From NCBI RefSeq assembly GCF_014905175.1, contig NC_057791.1:16124177-16188176 (forward strand): DNA of 64,000 nucleotides. The letters are read 5' to 3'. This stretch comes from Aphidius gifuensis (lineage: Eukaryota; Arthropoda; Insecta; Hymenoptera; Braconidae). Position numbers and translations under genes: made by a program. Each line of letters begins with the position of its first letter. Within the stretch, counting starts at the first letter, position 1. The notes under the pieces were generated by a model. The model was not told where the DNA came from. It did no database searches and saw only the letters and a list, made by a program, of their open reading frames with translations. Shown piece by piece: positions 1 to 13,911 of this stretch.

Positions 1-69
1 AATGATAATTAATCAATATTTTATTATTTTTTATATTTATATATATCGTTTTTCTTTTCATTATCAAAG

Positions 70-3000
70 GTTTGTGAGCATCATACCATTGGAATTAAAT
101 GTGAAAGATGTGTATCTGGATTTTATGGTGATCCAACAAGAGGTTCTTCAAGTGATTGTAAACCATGTGCTTGTCCATTGATTGAATCATCAAATCAATT
201 CAGTCCAAGTTGTCAATTAGATGATAGTTCAAATGACAATTATGTTTGTACTCAATGTCTTGAAGGATACACTGGTGATCATTGTGAAAGGTATGATTTT
301 TGCTTGTTTGTTTTCTTAATTCAAATAATAAAAACTGTTTTTTTTTTAACAGTTGTGATATTGGTTATTTTGGAGATCCAACAAAACTTGGTGATAAATG
401 TAAACCTTGTCCTTGTAATGGTGGAACATGTGATCAAAAAACTGGTGATTGTTTAGAGTGTCGAGGAAATACAGATGGTCCAAAATGTGACAGATGTAAA
501 GAGTCATATTATGGTGATCCAATTGAGCAAAATTGTACAGGTAATAAAACAATAAACCATATTTCAATGATTAATTATTATTAAATTATTGTATTATTTT
601 TAATAGCATGTAGCTGTAATTCACTTGGAAGCAGATCAAATCTATGTGATACAACAAGTGGACAATGTCTTTGTAAGCCATTTTTTACAGCTCTTGATTG
701 TTCATCATGTGTATCAGGCTATGGTAATGTTACTGCTGGATGTCAAGAATGTGATTGTGGTATAGGAGCTGATACTATTCCCTGTGATTCATTTACTGGA
801 ATTTGTATTTGTTTGCCAGGAGTTGTTGGTAATAAATGTGATCGTTGTGATAAAGATCATTATGGATTATCAAAAAATGGTTGTTATGGTAAGTAATTAC
901 TAGTCATTCAAAGTATGATTAATACGAATAGAATTGTAAATTAATTAATCTCTTTATTTTTAGAATGTCAATGTAATGTAATTGGCTCGTATTCAACATC
1001 ATGTGACATTAATACTGGACAATGTGATTGCAGAGAAAATTTTATTGGATCCAAGTGTCATCAATGTGAGGTATAAATTATTTAAAATTAATTCGAACAT
1101 TGTTTTAATTAACATAATTTACATTTGAAATAATTAACATATTTTAAAGGTGGGTTATTGGGGTATAACAACTAAAAATAGTTGTATCCCATGTAATTGC
1201 AACGCAGTTGGATCTTTGGATTTGTCTTGTGATGATACAGGACAGTGTCAATGTCGTCCAGGTGTAACTGGAAAACAATGTGATAGTTGTAAGCCAGGAT
1301 ACTATGGTTTTACATCAAATGGTTGTCAAGGTAAGCTTGTATATTTTACAAATGTAATATTAAAATATTAATAATAAATAAATATTTTTAGTTTGTGAAC
1401 GATGTGATAAACTGGGTCACATATGTGATCAAGATACAGGTAGTTGTCGTTGTCCAAAATTAAGTTTTGGTGAACATTGTGATAGATGCAGACCAGATTC
1501 TTATGGATTAATACCAGGAATTGGATGTAAGTCTTGTGCTTGTGAATCGGGTTCAATAAAATCACAATGTGATTCAAATGGACAATGTCGCTGTCGATTG
1601 GGTTTTCTTGGTCTCAAATGTGATCAATGTGCACCAGGTTATTATGGTTATCCAAGATGTAAACCTTGTGGATGTAATAGAGGAGGAACAATTAATTGTA
1701 TCAATGGTAATTGTTCTTGTGATCATACTGGACAATGTCCATGTAAAAAACATGCAATAGGAAAACGTTGTGATGAATGTGAACCAGGTACATTTGGATT
1801 AGATCAAAATAATCCAAATGGTTGTACAAAATGCTTCTGTTTTGGTCGATCAACTTCATGCTCTCAGGCAAATCTTAGCTGGAGTCAACAACGTTTATTA
1901 CAACCAAGAGCTCTTCGTATCAATGGATCATCTAATTTTATTTCAGTAAGAAATTGCAAATATAAAATTACGTAATTAATTACTAATAATTATTATTATT
2001 TATTATCAATATTTTAGATAACTAATTATGGATTTACCGTGACTATATCAATGTCCAATAGAGGTCTTAATGTTACAAATGGATTATCAATAATTCCAGA
2101 AGACATAGGTGATATTACATTGCCTCAAAGTTTTTCATACAATTATCCTTTGTACTGGAAATTGCCAGTTAATTTTCTCGGTGACAAAGTAAATTAATTT
2201 TTAATATTTTACATTATTTAAAATGTCATTATTTCAAATAATAAATTTTGTATTTTTCTAATTATTTAGATCAATTCATATGGAGGTTTATTGAAATTTA
2301 AAACTGTAACTAATGATGGAAAAAAAAAATTATCAGATTATTTAAATCCACTTGTTCAAATTCAAGGAAATAATAAAATTATTCTTGAGTATTATCAATT
2401 GCCATCGGTTAATGATGATTATAATGAAATAAGATTACACGAATCACTGTGGCAAATTAGAAATAAACCAGAAATACCAGTATCAAGAGAAGTATTTATG
2501 GTTGCATTACAAAATGTTCAGCATATATTTTTAAAAGCATCAAATTATTTAGAATTTGAAGAAGTTAAATTACTTGAGGTATCATTAGAAATTGCTATTA
2601 AAGTACCTCGGTACTCATTGCCAATAGCAACTGGTGTTGAAATATGTGAATGTCCTGTTGAATATAATAATACATCTTGTCAAGATCCAAGTCTTGGTTA
2701 TCATCGATGGTTTAAAAATGAAACAATTGAATCAATAAATGTAATTGATTTAGTGGGTGAAGCACGAGCATGTCAGTGTAATGGAAAATCAGAAATATGT
2801 AATATTGAAACTGGTGATTGTGTTGATTGTAAATATAATACAGCAGGAAAATATTGTGATATTTGTACTGATGGATATTATGGTAATCCTGATTATGGTG
2901 GTTGTAAACCATGTGAATGTCCAAATATAAATAAAAAATCATCAATTAGTTGTATTGTTGGCAATAATGAACAAGTTATTTGTCATTGTAAACTTGGTTA

Positions 3001-6000
3001 TTCAGGTGAACGATGTGAAAGATGTGCTTATGGTTTTTATGGATATCCAAAATCAATTGATGGTACATGTAAACCTTGTAATTGTAATTTAGCTGGAAGT
3101 GCTAGTGATGAATGTGATGAAGAAACTGGTCAATGTAATTGTAAATTAGGCTCAACTGGTCGTGATTGTTCACAGTGTACAAATTATCGACATGTATTGA
3201 TAAATAATTCATGTAAATCATGTGATGATAATTGTACTGGTATTCTTCTGGATGATATTGAAAAAATGACAATATTTTTAGATACTGAAACTGTTGATAT
3301 TGCCAATGGATATATACCACTACCATGGCTAAAATTATCATCATTCAATGAAAGCTTAACAACAACATTTGATGAAATAAAAATTCTTGAAAAATTCGAA
3401 AAACTATTTAAAAATATACAATGGTTAAATTTTAAAATTTTCATGCAAAAATTTGAAGGTATATTTAATAATGCTGTTAATACAATGAGCAATTCATGGG
3501 ATACTAAAATAAAATCTGAATTATTAAAAAATAATATATCAACTTTGTTGGATGACATAAAAAATTTACGTAATTCATTGAATATTATAACAATTGAAAT
3601 TGTTGAATTTGGTGATAAAATAAAAAAAGTAGGATTAAAAAAATCACTTGAAGAATCAATTGAAATGTTGAATGAATTGAGAAGTGTTAATTTTGATAAA
3701 AAAAAAAAACAATGTTATGATATTATTGATAAAACAACTGATCTTATTGAATGGCTTGAATCGAAATTAATTTTATCAGAATCTCTTGAAGATACAAAGA
3801 TAAATATCATGAAATTATTAATGAAATATGATGATTTAAAACCTCATATTAAAAAAACAATTGAAAATTTTATGACCTATGAAATAATTTACAGTCAAAA
3901 TAATAATTCATATAATCATATTAAAAATCAAAATGATAATATTGACATTGTTAATGCTGATGTTCGTGGTATGATTGATGAAGGAGTTAAATTATATCAA
4001 GATGCTGATGAATTTATTATTGACAGTAGCAATGATGTTGCTAATTTTCAATCAATAAAAAGTAAATTAAGCTATTGCTCTGAAAAATTATATGAAAAAG
4101 AAGGAATTTCATACAGATTGAATAACGAGTACAATGAAAAATATGTTATTGAAGCTAATAAACATGTTATAAAATTAACTGATTTTGTAAATCGTTATGT
4201 TGCACTATTTGATCAAACACGTAATGATGCATCTAACTCTCTTAAAGCCAGTTCAGCATATAAAAATATTGTTGATAAAATAGCAAATGCAAGATTATCA
4301 GCAACAATTGCTAAAGATACAGCAATTGAATCATACAATAAAATTTATTCAAATGATTATCAATCGAAATCATTACTTGTTAATGTAACAGAAATATCAA
4401 CAAAATCATTGAAACACTTTGAAGCCTCAAATAATCTTGCTCTATCAGTTAATTCATTAAAAAATAAATGGGATGATCATACAGATGCTGTTGTTGATTT
4501 AAAAAATTCATTAAATATGACAGGAATAAAAGATAATATAATAAATATTAAATTACGTGAATTAAAAGGTGTTTGTGAACAACAACGTAATCGTTTATTA
4601 AATTTAAAAAATGATCATCAAATACTCATTGATTCAGCAACGTCATTTGATAAATTAATAAACGATTATGAAATTGGAATTTCAAGTGGTTTAAAATCAC
4701 AATTATATGATTTTAAACGTGAAGGTGATTCAAAAATAAGTTTTGCTAGTGAAAAATTAACTGAAGCACAAAGTATTATTAAAAAAACTGATGCTAAATT
4801 AATAAGTCTTGCTCATGCAGCAGATAAACGTCAAAATGAATTTAAAGGATGGAATGAAACACTTGCTGAAAAATTAAATAATTTAAGAATTAAAATATCT
4901 GAAGCAAGAAATACTGCTGATGGTATACGTATATCATTAAAATCAAGTGAAGGTAAAAAATGTATTAGATCATATAATTCAAATGTTATAGAATCATCAA
5001 CAACAACATCAATTGTCATGACATTAGCAATAACACAACATAAAACTGAAGGTGCATTATTCTACTTAGCAAGTAGTACAAGTGATGATTTTATTGCACT
5101 TGAAATGATTGATAATAAAATTAAATTTTTATGGAATGTTGGTGGTGGAACGGGTATAGTAATACATCCAGAAATACTAGAAGTTGGTGATTCACAAATT
5201 GATAAAAATTGGTATCGTATAACAGCAATAAGAACTAGAAATACTGGTACATTAACTGTTCAAAAAGAAATATTAACAACACAAAAAATAATAACAGTTG
5301 CGAATAATACAAATGCAGATTTTGGATTATTTGATGTAACAAATAATGATCATATATGGCTTGGTGGTTTACCACAATTTCAACGACGTCCACCAGAATT
5401 AATAGCATCAAATGGTTTACCTGGTTGTGTTCATCAAGTTATATTTAATGATAAACCAATTGGTATATGGAATTATATTACAACATCACCAAATAAAGCT
5501 TGTGGTGCTTGTGTTGAAGGTGCTGAAATACCACGAGAAGATAGTACATATAGTTTTAATGGTAAAGGTTATTCAGTAAGAAATAGAGTATCATCAGGAC
5601 CATATAATAAATATACATTTGGTGTATCATTAAGTTTTAAAACATTTGATGAAAATGCATTATTATTTTTAGCATTAAATCCAGATAATAATCAACATGT
5701 TATGATTTTTTTACGTGAAGGATATGTTGTATTACATATTGGATATGGTGGTAAAATATCAATTGAAATGTCATCAAAATATAAATATAATAAAGGTAAT
5801 TGGACAAAAGTTGATGCATTTAGACAATATCAATTAAAAAAAAATATTGAAAAATGTAGTCTTAATATTAATGGTGAAGATGATAAAAAAATTGGTGCAC
5901 CAACACCACAACCAAAAAAAGAAGATATACCAGATTTATCACAAGCTATGTATTACATTGGTGGTGTACCACCAAGTTTTTATAAACGAAAATTATCATT

Positions 6001-7946
6001 ACCAACAACATCATCATTTTTGGGTTGTATATCAAATATTAATGTACAAGAAGGCTATGATCCAATGGCAGAAAAATATTATGGTGTTGAATCTGGTTGT
6101 ACAAATAAACCAATAAATATTGTTGGTTTTTATGGTAATAGTTATTTAGAACATCAATCATTTACATTTAAAAAAATAACATCAATATTTAGTTTTTCAT
6201 TTCGTAGTACACAACAAGAAGCAGTATTATTATTATCAACATTTGAAAATCAAAATAATCAACAAGAACAAAATAATAATGATCATGATATTAATAAAAA
6301 TATGTATTATTCAGTTGCAATTGTTGATGGAAAAATTCAAATACGTATTAATGCTGGTAAAGGTGAATTAATTCTTCAATCAAATGATACATTTAATGAT
6401 GGTGAATATCATACAATAACAATTATTAAAGAAAGAAAAGAAATAACATTAAGAATTAATGATAATTATCAATCAAGTGGTAAATTATCATCAAGTACAG
6501 CAATTAAAGGACCACAATTTGGTGGTCTTTATTTTGGTGGTTTACCAGCATCATTAAATACAACAAAAATGATTGGTTCAATTGTTCCACTTTATGGAGC
6601 AATTAGAAATACAATATTTAATGATAAAATATTAAGATTTGAAGAAGCATTAACATTTGATAGAGCAATTATTGGACGTTCAGGACCAAATATTGGTAAA
6701 AATTTATCATCATCATTATCAAGAAGTATGTCATCACAACCAGAAGGTTGTCAAAAAGTACCATATTATTCATTAGAACCAGGTGCATTAATGTTTGGTG
6801 ATAAATCACATAGTCATACACAATTATATTTAAATTTTAAAAAATTTTGGGAAAAAAAATATACAATTGAATTTGATTTTCGTACATATTATCCAAATGG
6901 TTTATTATTTATAACACCAGGAATAAGAAGAAAACAATATCTTATGTCAATAATACGTGATGGACAACTTGTATTATTACTTAAAAGTAAAAAAAAAAAA
7001 GAAATAATATTTAAAACATTATTAAATGATGGTAATTGGCATCATATTATTATAAATTATGATGAACGTAAAATGTTAATGATTGTTGATTCACAAGAAC
7101 CACGTACAATAAAAGTACCTAAAAAAATTGGTCTTGAATCAATGATGTATATTGGTGGTATGCCAGAAAGTGGTACACCATTTCCTGATCAAGTTGTTGC
7201 TAAACTTGAAACACTTAAAGGTTGTATTAGAGGTTTAAAAGTTAATGGTAATATATATGATATGGTTGGTTCAACAAGTAGAGCAGTATCTGTTGGACAA
7301 TGTTTTTCTGATGTTGAAAGTGGTGCATATTTTCAAGGTGATGCATATGCTGTTTATAAAAAAAAATATGAACTTGGTTCAATTATTGATATACAACTTG
7401 AATTTAGAACATCTGAATTATCTGGTATACTTTTATCAATAACATCATCAGATGGTTTAACATTATTAACATTAGAAATTAATAATGGTAAAATTATTAT
7501 GTTTGGTGGTACTAATGAAGAAAATTTTTTAAATGTTGAACAACAATTTTCAAGTTCATATACAATATGTGATAATCAATGGCATAAAATTCATGGCGTA
7601 CTTAATTATGAAGAACTTACACTTAAAGTTGATGATCTTGATAAAAAATATGGGCTACCAGTTAATCTTGATGATCATTTTACAACATCTACATCACCAG
7701 GCTCTCTGTACATTGGTGGTTTACCAAGTAAGATGAAATTATAATCATAAATTTTTTCTATACAAATATTTAGAGCTTTACTAATTTGTTTTTTAAATTT
7801 TAGATTCTTTACAATCAATAACTTCCACAACTCGGGATCACTTCAATGGTTGCATTAAAAATGTAATTATTGATAATGAGAGACGAGACTGGACGGACAT
7901 GGCTGAACTTCATAACATTCATTTGAGCTCATGTCCTATACCTTAA
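70..7946 (+). CDS. laminin subunit alpha, C-terminal part (probably alpha-1/2, wing blister type)
   Basis: Secreted basement-membrane chain that trimerises with beta and gamma laminins and binds cell receptors through its LG domains. Nine exons join in frame: 70-290, 353-540, 607-888, 964-1070, 1150-1330, 1392-1945, 2018-2188, 2270-7727 and 7804-7946 (2,434 residues plus TAA). Order seen: about ten Cys-rich LE modules (70-1860), an L4 domain (about 1870-2630), about three and a half LE modules (2640-3230), a Cys-free coiled coil (domains II/I, 3230-4955), then LG1 (4955-5515), LG2 (5515-6105), LG3 (6110-6690), LG4 (6750-7305) and LG5 (7310-7946). The N-terminal LN domain lies left of the window. 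LG3 and LG4 are joined by a short Ser-rich linker, not the long Thr-rich spacer I recall for Drosophila LanA. That, plus the LE layout before L4, favours the alpha-1/2 (wb) type, but the paralogue is not settled. LG3 carries an Asn/Gln-rich insertion near 6246-6300. One 5.5 kb exon encodes most of the chain. Confidence 0.93.
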
Positions 7947-8699
7947 GTACACAAAATATTATGTATTAAATTACATAAATTTATATTGTACTGAGTATTT
8001 ATTCTGTTAAGACTGTTTAACAATAACTTTTTTAAAGAGTAATGGTTAATTAAAAAGAAAAAACTGACAATATTAATTACACGTCAGCTCATATTAATTT
8101 AATTTTGTTTTATAAAATTTTTTAAAATTAATTAATTATCATGCAATTATTATCAATGATAATTTATTAACAATATTTTTTTTTTTTTTATATATAATCA
8201 ATAGGTACTTGTTGATTTGATAATATAGCTAAAAGCCAACAAAAAAACTTTGGATATATTTTAAAGATAGAAAAAAAATTGATGAAATTAATTATTATTT
8301 AAAAATACTCAAAATTAGTATAAAAAATATTTATAGTAACTCGTGAATGAGTCTATCGGTTTAACATAGTTATTTAAAATTTATAACTGTCAAATATTCA
8401 ATGCTCTTGGTATAGCTTCTTTAGGGTAAATCGATTTATTGATCAACAGAAAAAAAGTATATTTAACTATAAAAAAAAAAATATACAACAAATTAAATAA
8501 ATATATTTAAATTATCATTGTTAAAAAAAAAAATTAAATAAAAAAATATTAAAACAACATCATCAATGCTTCATCAATATCGAAATGTAATTTGAATTAA
8601 AAATTATTTCGTTTTTTTTTTAATTGGAATTTTATAACAAGTAGTTTTGTTAATTGATTTATAAGTATATTTATTAATAATGCAATAGTAATTTATAAA
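7947..8699. other. laminin 3' UTR and spacer
   Basis: AT-rich sequence after the laminin stop with no open frame worth reporting. The laminin 3' UTR must lie in its first part. Several AT-rich candidates for poly(A) signals exist, so no single cleavage site can be chosen. Confidence 0.5.
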
Positions 8700-8791
8700 G
8701 GTTTAATGTCGCCACGTAGTGAAAGAGTATTGTACTATTTTTGTCGTCGTGGTTACCTCTTCAATTACTATTGAACGGTTGAATTGTCAAG
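8700..8791 (+). other. candidate non-coding first exon of the stomatin gene
   Basis: A locally GC-richer stretch ends in CAAG followed by a strong splice donor (GTACGT at 8792). It contains no ATG-led frame continuing into the next gene. The first coding exon of the downstream stomatin gene starts with ATG directly after an acceptor-like CACAG at 9793-9797, so a 1 kb intron inside the 5' UTR is plausible. The 5' end of this exon is a guess. Confidence 0.35.
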
Positions 8792-9797
8792 GTACGTTAA
8801 TAAAGTGTCAATTGTATTTTTTTCTTACTTCAATTTTTTTTATGCTAAATATTTTTTCAAACTTTGATTTAGTATTTTACAAGTAAATATACATTGAGTA
8901 ATTATTTATTTATTTTTATTATTGGTAATTATTATAGTTATTAATTAATTTAATTTTTTAAATATTTCTTTAAATCATTTCGATGAAATTTTTTTCGAAA
9001 AACCACAGTAACAACGGGTTACACATTGCAAGCGAAAAATTTACTTTTTTTATTTGTTTGCTTTTCTTGTTTGTTTGTTTGTCTGTTTTTTTTTTTGTAT
9101 TTGGTTTTTTTTTTGTGTTTGTTTACAGGTTTACAGATCGTTTGTGTTTGGTGTTTTATTTGCCGATTGGTTTTCAACAAGTTGGAGCAAACACAACAGA
9201 GAATCAATTCGAAAAAAAAAAATTATATTGCACTTTTTTTTTTTGTTTTTAAACAAGTGTTATATAATTTACAAGGTCAAGATGATAATGTTATCAAATC
9301 AATTTTAAATAGACTATAAAAATAAAAATTAATTTTTCTATTTTTTGGGCTTGATATTGTTTGTATACAAGAATATTTACAATTCGAAATAACATAATAT
9401 AATATTTTTGTACTTGACAGTATGTAGTTTATATTATTCGACCTCATTTTTTGTGTCTCATCATATTTTAATGAGTAACGCACACGCGCTGTTATAAACA
9501 GTTGATATATTTATTTTCATGATTTATTTATTGTAACTTAACAAATGTTATTTGATGTTTTTCATGTTTATAGTTGCCTGAGTTGTCAAAGTCAACTTAC
9601 AGTATAAAAAAAGCTCTCGGTTAGTTTTAAAAAACAAGTTATTCATTTTAATAATTAAGAAAATTTAATCATTTCAATATACTATGTTAATTTGATAATA
9701 TTAATAATTAATTTCTTGAAAAATATATTTTTTTTCATGCTAATTTGAAGACTTGAACTTGAATTAACTTCAAAGATTGTATATTAACTCTGCACAG
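8792..9797. other. upstream DNA or 5' UTR intron of the stomatin gene, with GTTT-rich low-complexity tract
   Basis: No gene seen. Positions 9040-9130 are a T-rich tract with repeated TTTG/GTTT steps. The small open frames there on both strands are products of low complexity. The stretch ends in an acceptor-like sequence just before the stomatin ATG. Confidence 0.5.
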
Positions 9798-11491
9798 ATG
9801 TCTCTTCCACTTGCAAATATGAGTAACGGTGGAACAACTTCGACTGTTCAAATAAACACACGTCCTGATGATATACGAAAGAGAATTATTGGCGGTATTA
9901 AAATTTTTATAATAAGCAATATTTATAATTTTAATATAAAATTAAATATTTATTCAAAAAAATTTTAGCTGAAGACAGTACTGAAGGTGACAGTACAAAC
10001 TGTGGTAAAATACTTGTTGTTGTATCATGGATTGTTGTAATTCTTACAATGCCATTTTCACTATTTGTCTGTTTCAAGGTAAATTTTATATTTCCAAAAA
10101 CATTGATTATATTAATCAGCTATTTTAATTTTTATTAATAAATTAATTTTAGGTTGTACAAGAGTACGAAAGAGCTGTTATTTTCAGACTTGGAAGGTTG
10201 CTCTCAGGTGGAGCAAAAGGACCAGGTAAAATTTTCAAACAACATATTAAATTATCATTTAAATTTATATTCTTATTAAATTTAAATAATGCTTGTATGA
10301 TTTTTTAAAAATAATTTCATTCTTTGTATGTTTTAGGAATTTTTTTTATTCTTCCTTGTATTGATGCATACGCAAGAGTTGATCTTCGAACGAGGACATA
10401 CGATGTTCCGCCACAAGAGGTAAAAAATTAAGGCTTAAAAAATTGATATAATTTTTATTATTTAATTTATTAGTGTAATTATCTAACTGGGTTATTTCCG
10501 GGATAATAAAAAACATACAAAGCAACCCGGAAATATTTTTTCTACGAGGTCGACTAAAATATAAATACGTTGCTTGGTTTGTGTAATTAAATTATCATAA
10601 ATTTTTCAACTCAAATAATAACAGGTGTTAACAAAAGACAGTGTGACAGTATCGGTCGATGCTGTTGTATATTATCGTGTTAACAATGCGACGATATCGA
10701 TTGCAAATGTTGAAAATGCTCATCATTCAACTAGACTACTTGCGCAGACAACTTTACGAAACACTATGGGAACACGACCATTGCATGAAATACTGAGTGA
10801 AAGAGAAACTATTTCAGGAAATATGCAGGTAAATATATTATGATTTTTTTTTTTTTTCGATTAAAATCAATTGATAAATATTGTAATTTTATTTAGGCAT
10901 CATTGGATGAAGCGACTGATACATGGGGAATTAAAGTAGAACGTGTTGAAATGTAAGTTTAAATGAGCTAAAATTTAAATTCAAATTTACCATTTATTAA
11001 TATAATTTAATCAATTTAATATTGTATTTTTTTTTTAATATGGTTTTACAGAAAAGATGTTCGACTACCGGTACAATTGCAAAGAGCCATGGCTGCTGAA
11101 GCTGAAGCAGCTCGTGAAGCTCGAGCAAAAGTAAGTATATAATATGAAAAAAAAATAAATTTAAAATACAATAAAATTTGAATAATATTAAATTTTGATA
11201 CTTTTTTATTTTTTCTACAGGTTATTGCTGCTGAAGGTGAACAAAAAGCTAGCAGAGCACTTCGAGAAGCATCAGAAGTTATTGGAGATTCACCAGCAGC
11301 ATTACAATTACGTTATTTGCAAGTAAGTATATCAAAATTATTATCAAAATAATCATGAAATTGTGATTAATTTAATTATATTTTTTCAGACATTAAATAC
11401 AATTTCAGCTGAGAAAAATTCTACTATTGTATTCCCACTGCCGATTGATCTTTTGACTTATTTTATGCAAAGCAAAGAACCAAGATCTTAA
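9798..11491 (+). CDS. stomatin / band 7 (SPFH) family membrane protein
   Basis: Stomatin-type protein that inserts a hydrophobic hairpin into the inner leaflet and organises membrane microdomains and channels. The C. elegans MEC-2/STO and insect 'band 7 protein' groups are the closest relatives by recognition. Nine exons join in frame: 9798-9894, 9969-10078, 10153-10225, 10337-10419, 10625-10828, 10897-10952, 11052-11130, 11221-11322 and 11390-11491 (301 residues). Visible parts: a polar N-terminus; a hydrophobic segment at about residues 48-70 with a central Pro (TMPFSLF); the SPFH domain (YERAVIFRLGRL, then the DLRTRTYDVPPQE region); an Ala/Glu/Arg-rich helix (AAEAEAAREARAK); and the C-terminal oligomerisation stretch ending LLTYFM. 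The start is the ATG that gives MSLPLANMSNGG. An ATG four codons into a longer frame is not available, and a second Met follows seven residues later. Length is normal for the family. Confidence 0.93.
10492..10535. repeat. short inverted repeat in a stomatin intron
   Basis: TATTTCCGGG (10493-10502) and CCCGGAAATA (10526-10535) are perfect reverse complements around a 23-nt loop, and they are GC-rich compared with the surrounding intron. It may be a remnant of a foldback element or paired ETS-like GGAA sites. Confidence 0.45.
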
Positions 11492-13911
11492 AATTTTTTC
11501 AAATACTTGTCTGTTTGTTTATTGAATGCTAATGATTTTCAATTAATCATTAAATTTAAAATAACAAAATTACAATTGTATTATACAAATTATTTAAAAA
11601 TCAATTTATTAATTATTGTATGTGGTTTTTGTATATAAAAAACAAAAAAGAAAATAATTTAATAACAAATTATAAAATTTGTCCAAAATAATTTTAAATA
11701 TTCAACTTGATTAGTTAATATATGTATAAAAAAATGTCATAAACACCATAGAAATACGCTGGGAATTAATTACTTAAATTCCATAACGAAAAATAAAAGA
11801 ATTTTAATAAATAGATAAATAATATTAAAACAAAAAATAAGAAAAGATTTCGATTTCGATTTCGAATAATATATGCTTATGAAAAGCATGATAAATTTGT
11901 ATATTTTATATCATCTTTACTTTGTCAATTATTTATCAAATCCCTAATCAAGTTGAACTAAATAATATATAATAATGTTGCGTTTTTTAACATAATGAGC
12001 ACAGAGTTTATTTTGAATATTATAATAATGTACGAGTGTATGTTTTTGATCAATAAAAAATGTGTTAAAAAATAATAAATTTATCAATCATTAGTAAAAT
12101 GTAGATCTAAATTCGTTTAATTTAATTTATAAATATTTCATTTTTTAATTTATTTTTTACTTTAGATAAAAAATAATAATTAAAAGGTATATAAATAAAT
12201 ATAAATATCTCCATATTAAAATTATTTTTTATTTTTATTTCACGTTGTCAATATTGGATCACAAATTATACTAAAACACGTTGATTAAAGATTAACAAGA
12301 ATGTCACCAAATAATTCAATCCATTCAATCTATTGTCGTGTTTCAAGTATATAATTCTACAATTGCATTTCAAGTTCATAATATACAATAAATATATTTA
12401 TATTTTTGAGCCTTAGCAGCAGAACCAGCAATTGACTCTTTTCATGTTAAATAATAATGAGTCAATTTAAAATTGACTAAATTATTATTGCTACGTTAAT
12501 AAACGTATTGATCATCGTAAAAATAATACAATATATTTATATAATTCAATGTGTTTGATATACTCATTAAGTTTTTGATAGAAGAGTTAGCAAACATGGT
12601 CATAAATTCAAGTATAATCCATCATTATCATGCTTGCTATTTTTGTTGTTGATTGCCGTTGATTATAATTACTATTAAAACAATCATTATATTACAAAAA
12701 TTTGATTAACAAAAGTATCCGTTTTATTATTTTTAATTTAATTATTTCAACACGAAGAAAAAGTCTATTTGTGTCTTTGTATATTGTTTTTTTTTATTAA
12801 TATTATTATTGTTTTATTTTTTTTTTATTTTGAATTATTATTTATATAAAATAATTTATTATTTTCGCAGTGCAACGCTGGATATTATATATTAACAGCG
12901 AAAAAAAAAACAAGTAGTTTTTATTAATTATTGAAATTTTTTTTGGAAGATGTAGAATTAAATAAATAACTTGAAAAAAAGTTATTAAATAAATTATTTG
13001 GCTGGGGAAAAATTTAGCTGATTTAATTTAATCAGCTTTATTTTTCTCAAGGTAATTATAAAAAATAAAAAAACATATTTTACTAATATCATTAAAACTT
13101 ATTGAAATTTTTTTGTGGCCTCGAAATTTTACAATGGCCTGTGATCATTATCGAATATTTCGATATATTTTTTATTTTTCGTTTGAGCAATAGCGAAATT
13201 TATCGGCCATATTAATTAAAATCAAGTTTATATATCACTCTTTAAAGTTTTTACCACAACAATTCATTATAAATCAATTCCATATTTGAAAAAAACAAAA
13301 CTATTTTAACAAATCCATTTTTTTTTTTTTTTCGTATCAATTAGCTTGATAGAAAATACTAGTATAAAAAAAATTTAAAAAATAATTAAAACTTTATTAA
13401 CAATTTAAGCTTGTTTTTATAAAATATAAAAAAATTCTTATTAATAAATTTTTTATCTATACTGTATTTTATAAATTAAATTCGTTGTAAAAAAAATTAA
13501 ATTAAAAAAACAAACTATATAATAATTCGCTGTTTTTTATCTATAATTTATTTTTTAAAACAAGTCTTTGACTGACTGCTCGGCTGCTTAATATATATCA
13601 ATAGAACCATACTTTTTTTTTTTTTGTTAAATGTTAGAGAAAATAATCTAAAATGTATTTTTTTTTTTTCGTTTTTAATTTTTATTTCAAATATATTTTA
13701 TATAGCTGAAAGTATGTCAATGATTTATTGTTTTTTGACAATAAACTAATACTATTAATAAAAAAGAGAATGCGAACCGATTGATAAACGGATTCCAGGA
13801 AGAGATGAGACTATTTATAAGCTCACCCAATGAAATCGGGTCAACTGGGTTGTACCTCCCTTCCGAAATATGAGTACTGATGAAGGGGGACAAATAATCC
13901 CCCATCGAAGG
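11492..13911. other. convergent 3' flanks of the stomatin gene and TMTC2
   Basis: 2.4 kb of AT-rich sequence between two converging genes, with no coding region. It holds both 3' UTRs. Candidate poly(A) signals for the stomatin gene are the AATAAA-like runs near 11790 and 12050. A 9-bp inverted repeat (AATTGACTC ... GAGTCAATT) sits near 12430-12470. The last 140 bp (about 13770-13911) are clearly GC-richer than the rest and are reported separately. Confidence 0.5.
13770..13911. other. GC-richer island with a 6-bp C/G hairpin just after the TMTC2 stop
   Basis: The island contains GGGGGA (13885-13890) and TCCCCC (13898-13903) around a 7-nt loop, and a second weak pair (CCGATT...CGG) near 13780. 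It adjoins the TMTC2 stop codon and so would lie at the very start of that 3' UTR. A 62-codon minus-strand frame crosses it but is not recognisable. Confidence 0.4.

Noticed and set aside
9019..9319. Overlapping small ORFs on both strands near 9.0-9.3 kb
   Set aside because: They come from a GTTT/T-rich low-complexity tract with no conserved sequence.
13717..13905. 62-codon minus-strand ORF after TMTC2
   Set aside because: No family resemblance. It lies in the TMTC2 3' UTR island and is short enough to be chance.
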